Translations under genes and position numbers: made by a program
Part shown: positions 7,185-10,000 of the stretch, piece after piece
Position numbering within the stretch: position 1 is the first letter of the stretch
How the letters are laid out: each line of letters begins with the position of its first letter
From: Actinidia chinensis
Lineage: Eukaryota; Streptophyta; Magnoliopsida; Ericales; Actinidiaceae
Direction of reading: 5' to 3'
NCBI GenBank assembly: GCA_009663005.1
Contig: VIGQ01002275.1
Coordinates: 67,501-77,500 of the forward strand
Length of the DNA: 10,000 nucleotides
The notes under the pieces: model-generated
Told to the model about the DNA's origin: nothing
The model's input: the letters and a program-made list of their open reading frames with translations, nothing else
The model's database searches: none

Positions 7185-8250
7185 TTTTCTTTCTTCCGAT
7201 TTTGCCCCTCTTAATTTTTTTTCAGTAAATTATATTTCAGACAAATTTCAGTCCCTACACTTTTATTACTTACATTTTGGTCCCTAGAATGCCACTGTTT
7301 AGTACAATTGGTCCCTGGAGTTGCTAATAATTACGGATTGTCCTTAGAGTTGCCTATAATTATATTTTTGAACCCTTAAGTGACGGTTATTTATAATTTT
7401 TTCCCCAAAAATAACTTTCTGATTTCTTAATTTGGGGTCCCAAAACTTTCCTAATTTTGACAGTTTGATCGATGTATAGTCCCAAAATTTTTAATAATTC
7501 TATTTTGATTCCCTAGAGTTTATGTTACCCCCCCTAATTTTTTTTCGATTTTGGCCCCTAGCATAATTTTTTTTCATTTAGTTTGTTTCAATTTGGCCTC
7601 CACGTTGTGAGCATAAACCATCTTTTTTTCATTTCTTTTTTGGGTATCCTATTTTTTTACCACTAAATTGTGTTGGGCCGCTTTTTGCCCCTATCCTTTT
7701 TTTTAGGCAGTTTAAAATTTTGCCAATTTTGCCCCATACCACCCAATTTTTTTACCAATTTGGCCGCAGTTTTTTTTTTGAGTGAATAATAACTCAGATC
7801 ACATTTTTTTCCACCGATTTGGCCCTACCCATTTTCTTTTCTTCTTTTCTAATTTCTTTTAAATCGATTTTTGCCCTTACGTAAATTTTTTTTCTATTTT
7901 TTTTTTTCGATTTGACCCCACGTTTTTTTTTTCGTTTGTTCTCCCTAACCATTTTTTTAATTTCTTTTTTGGGACATAATTTTTTTTATCAATCACCATT
8001 TTTTTGCTGATTTTGCCCTTACCCTTTTTTTATTCTATTTGCACTTGTTTTTATTTTGAGTGAACAGACCGCCATTTTTATTGTCCAATTTGGGCCGTCA
8101 CCCATTTTTTCTAATTTTTGTTTGTCAATTTTTGCTCTTACCCAATTTTTTTTTTTATGATTTCTAACTCTTTTTTTTTTTTTTGGCCGATAAGCCCCCC
8201 TAGCCCCCATTTTTTTTTTTTTTTCCCTATTTTTTTGGTGCCCATTTTGC
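7185..8250. repeat. Degenerate internal subrepeats in copy 1
   Basis: About a dozen units of roughly 40-110 bases share the pattern CGATTTTGCCCCTACCCA, a T run, CTAATTTCTTTT. Examples start near 7196 (CCGATTTTGCCCCTC), 7545 (CGATTTTGGCCCCTA), 7677 (CCGCTTTTTGCCCCTAT), 7817 (CCGATTTGGCCCTACCCA), 7864 (CGATTTTTGCCCTTAC), 8009 (CTGATTTTGCCCTTACCC) and 8084 (CCAATTTGGGCCGTCACCCA). GGTCCCTAGA words lie at about 7279-7315. Strand composition is very skewed: C and T on the plus strand. Confidence 0.65.
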
Positions 8251-8602
8251 CATTAGTGAACGTTAGATGATTTTAAAAAACCCTCGTAGTTGAACGATTG
8301 ATTTCTAGAATTGCTGTATATTATATTTTTGACCCTGAATTTTAGTTATTTTTTCCAATGTGGCTTTTTTTTAAAAAAAATAAAAATTTATATTATTAAT
8401 TACGCAATTTCCTTTTTTCTCTTTCGAGTTTGTTCCCCTACTTTTAACTACGGAAATGTTGATTATAAATATTCGTGAAACTCAGTAATCACGACTGTTT
8501 TTTTTTGATTTTGCTGTAAATTATTTGTGTATTTTTTTTATAAAATATATTCTAATTTTGTTCTTAAAAGGTATGTTATAAAATGGTAACTGAAAAGAAC
8601 TT

Positions 8603-8635
8603 GCCCGTCGCATAGCACGGGCGCTCCCCCCACTA
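8603..8635 (+). other. Helitron-type 3' terminal hairpin and end
   Basis: GCCCGT(C)GC at 8603-8611 pairs with GCACGGGC at 8615-8622 across an ATA loop: eight base pairs with one bulged C. Ten bases of CGC-rich spacer follow before CTA at 8633-8635. It is one of very few GC-rich patches in the whole window and closely resembles the CCCGTGCATCGCACGGG type of hairpin known from plant Helitron ends. Confidence 0.65.
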
Positions 8636-8636
8636 T

Positions 8637-10000
8637 TAAATATATATAAATGGTCAAGTATATAGTTAAACAAAGTGACCACCAATTTTTTGCTTCCGAT
8701 TTTGCCCCTCTTCAATTTTTTTCGTAAATTACATTTCATCCCGAAAACTTTTTATTACTTACATTTGGTCCTAGAAAATTCATGTTTTATAACAAATTTG
8801 GTCCCTGAGTTGCTAAATAATTCTAATTGATCCTTAGAGTTGCTATAATTATATTTTTGACCCTTAAAAGGACGGTTATTTATAATTTTTTTTTTTTTTT
8901 TCCCATACTTTCCTGATTTTATTAATTTTGGTCCCAAAACTTTTCTACGTTTGACAGTTTGATCTATGAATAGTCCCCAAATTTTTTAATAATTCCAATT
9001 TTGGTCCCTATAGTTTATGTTACCCCTAATTTTTTTCGCTTTTGGCCCCTAAGCCATATTTTTTTTCATTTAGTTTGTTTCAATTTTGCCTCCTACGTTG
9101 TGAGCCCATAACCATCTTTTTTTCATTTCTTTTTTGGGAACAATATTTTTTTTACCACTAATTGTTTTTTGGGGGGCCGATGTTGCCCCTATCTATTTTT
9201 TTAGCCATTTTTAATTTTTTGTCAATTTTGGCCCCTACCAACCAACTTTTTTTAACAATTTGGCCGATTTTTTTTTGAGTGAATAATAACTCAGATCACG
9301 ATCACCATTTTTTTTCCACGATTTTGGTCCCTACCCATTTGGCCCTACCCATGTTTTTTTTCTAATTTCTTTTGTCGATTTTGCCCTTACTTAAATTTTT
9401 TTCTATTTTTTTTTTTTTTTTTCGATTGGACCCCCACTGTTTTTTTTTTTTCGATTTTTCCTTAAAACCAATTTTTTAATTTCTTTTTTGGGAACATAAT
9501 TTTTTTTATCACCAATTTTTTTCTGATTTTGCCCTTACCCATTTTTTTATTCGTATTTTGCACGTTTTTATTTTGAGTGGAACCGACCGCCATTTTTTTT
9601 TTCCAATTGGGCCGTACCCATTTTTTTGTCTAATTTTTGTTTGTCAATTTTGCTCTTACCCCCCCCCCCTAATTTTTTTTTTACTATTTTAACTCTTTTT
9701 TGCCGATACAGGCCCCTACCCATTTTTTTTTTTCCCATTTTTTTTTTTTTTTTGTGCCCATTTTGCCATTGACGCACGTTAGAACGATTTTAACGAAAAC
9801 AAAAAACTAAATAACCCTATTAGTTGAACAGATTGGATCTCTATAATTTTGTTGTATAACTTATTTTTTGACCCTGAAATTAGTTATTTTCACTGTGGCT
9901 TTTGTTTTTACCAATTTCTTTTCGAGTTTGTCCCTACTTTTTACGAACGTAAATGTGAGCTAAATATTAGTGAACTCAGTAATCACTACCTTTTTTTTGA
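8637..10000 (+). mobile_element. Helitron-like non-autonomous element, copy 2 (cut by window end)
   Basis: Starting from TATATATAAATGGTCA just past the copy 1 end, this follows copy 1 at an offset of about 1,500 bases to the window edge. Shared landmarks are CAAAGTGACCACCAA (7168 and 8671), TTCCGATTTTGCCCCTC, TCCTTAGAGTTGC, GGACGGTTATTTATAATTTT or its close variant, GAGTGAATAATAACTCAGAT (about 7780 and 9277), and AACTCAGTAATCAC (about 8479 and 9973). By comparison about 120 bases, including its own hairpin, lie beyond 10,000. The canonical 5' TC is missing: the junction reads CACTATTAAATATATATAAA. No coding was seen. Confidence 0.6.
8689..9770. repeat. Degenerate internal subrepeats in copy 2
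   Basis: The same series as in copy 1, in the same order: for example TTCCGATTTTGCCCCTC near 8694, GCTTTTGGCCCCTAA near 9039, CAATTTTGGCCCCTACC near 9223, CGATTTTGCCCTTAC near 9376, CTGATTTTGCCCTTACCCA near 9523 and CCAATTGGGCCGTACCCA near 9603. Unit order is conserved between the two 1.5 kb copies, so the subrepeat series was formed before the large duplication. Copies differ chiefly in T-run length and by a short extra CCCATTTGGCCCTACCCA stretch near 9335. Confidence 0.65.

Larger units (their letters stand above)
7140..8636 (+). mobile_element. Helitron-like non-autonomous element, copy 1
   Basis: The left end reads TCTATATATAAATG preceded by A, as expected for a Helitron inserted between A and T. 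The right end has a GC-rich hairpin at 8603-8622, ten bases, then CTA. Plant Helitrons end with a short GC-rich hairpin 10-12 bases before CTRR, usually CTAG. Here the last four bases read CTAT, so the final base is off. The interior shows no Rep/helicase coding and is almost entirely T-runs interleaved with GGCCCCTA words. The whole unit is repeated head-to-tail in the next 1.36 kb with small indels, mostly in T runs. The class assignment rests on the ends alone. Confidence 0.6.

Noticed and set aside
8019..8210. Lysine-rich minus-strand frame, with a similar one at 9568-9777
   Set aside because: The lysines come from T runs on the plus strand. The similarity between the two frames is explained by the tandem element copies, and T-run indels break the frame between copies.
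8188..8215. G-quadruplex on the minus strand (GGGGG runs near CCCCCCTAGCCCCC)
   Set aside because: Only two or three G runs lie close enough together, short of a clear four-run motif.
8521..8937. Two minus-strand frames of 60-72 codons at the element junction
   Set aside because: They cross the Helitron-type hairpin and T-rich DNA with no coding pattern.
7185..9770. CRISPR-like or satellite array
   Set aside because: The subrepeats are degenerate, vary in spacing and have no unique spacers; the setting is a plant nuclear element.

Overview
The window looks like nuclear DNA from a flowering plant, probably a eudicot. It is strongly AT-rich, carries one recognisable intron-containing gene edge, and is otherwise packed with non-autonomous transposon-like repeats. 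No bacterial gene organisation, rRNA, tRNA or complete long reading frame is visible. The species cannot be named from this sequence.

Positions 1 to about 1,430 (minus strand): the 5' end of a protein-coding gene that runs off the left edge. The pieces, in transcription order, are a TATA box at 1431-1425, a leader exon of about 150 bases with a 10-codon upstream ORF, a probable long leader intron, then a start codon at 349. Two coding exons (349-292 and 95 to beyond 1) are joined across a GT-AG intron that keeps frame. Together they encode 51 residues of a protein I do not recognise. The leader intron contains an internal duplication with a spacing of about 487 bases.

Positions 1,500-2,590: intergenic DNA with only degraded repeat-like text.

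Positions 2,600-4,690: three head-to-tail copies of an unnamed element of about 670-715 bases, ending in a TA microsatellite.

Positions 4,700-5,560: AT-rich DNA with no gene seen. At 5,560-6,075 an old dispersed-type repeat is interrupted by a compact 173-base foldback MITE. The MITE has terminal inverted repeats and a perfect 9-base target duplication, and an uninterrupted related copy of its target lies about 340 bases downstream. Two short hairpins follow at 6,079-6,132.

Positions 6,140-7,120: AT-rich intergenic DNA with a weak inverted repeat.

Positions 7,140-10,000: two head-to-tail copies of a Helitron-like element of about 1.5 kb. The junction between them carries a GC-rich hairpin about 10 bases before CTA, matching a plant Helitron 3' end. 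Each copy is filled with a degenerate pyrimidine-rich subrepeat built on GATTTTGGCCCCTACCCA-like words and T runs. The second copy leaves the window about 120 bases before its expected end.

No genes act together here beyond the single partial gene. The window is best read as a gene 5' region followed by a nest of non-autonomous elements, two families of which are arranged as tandem arrays.
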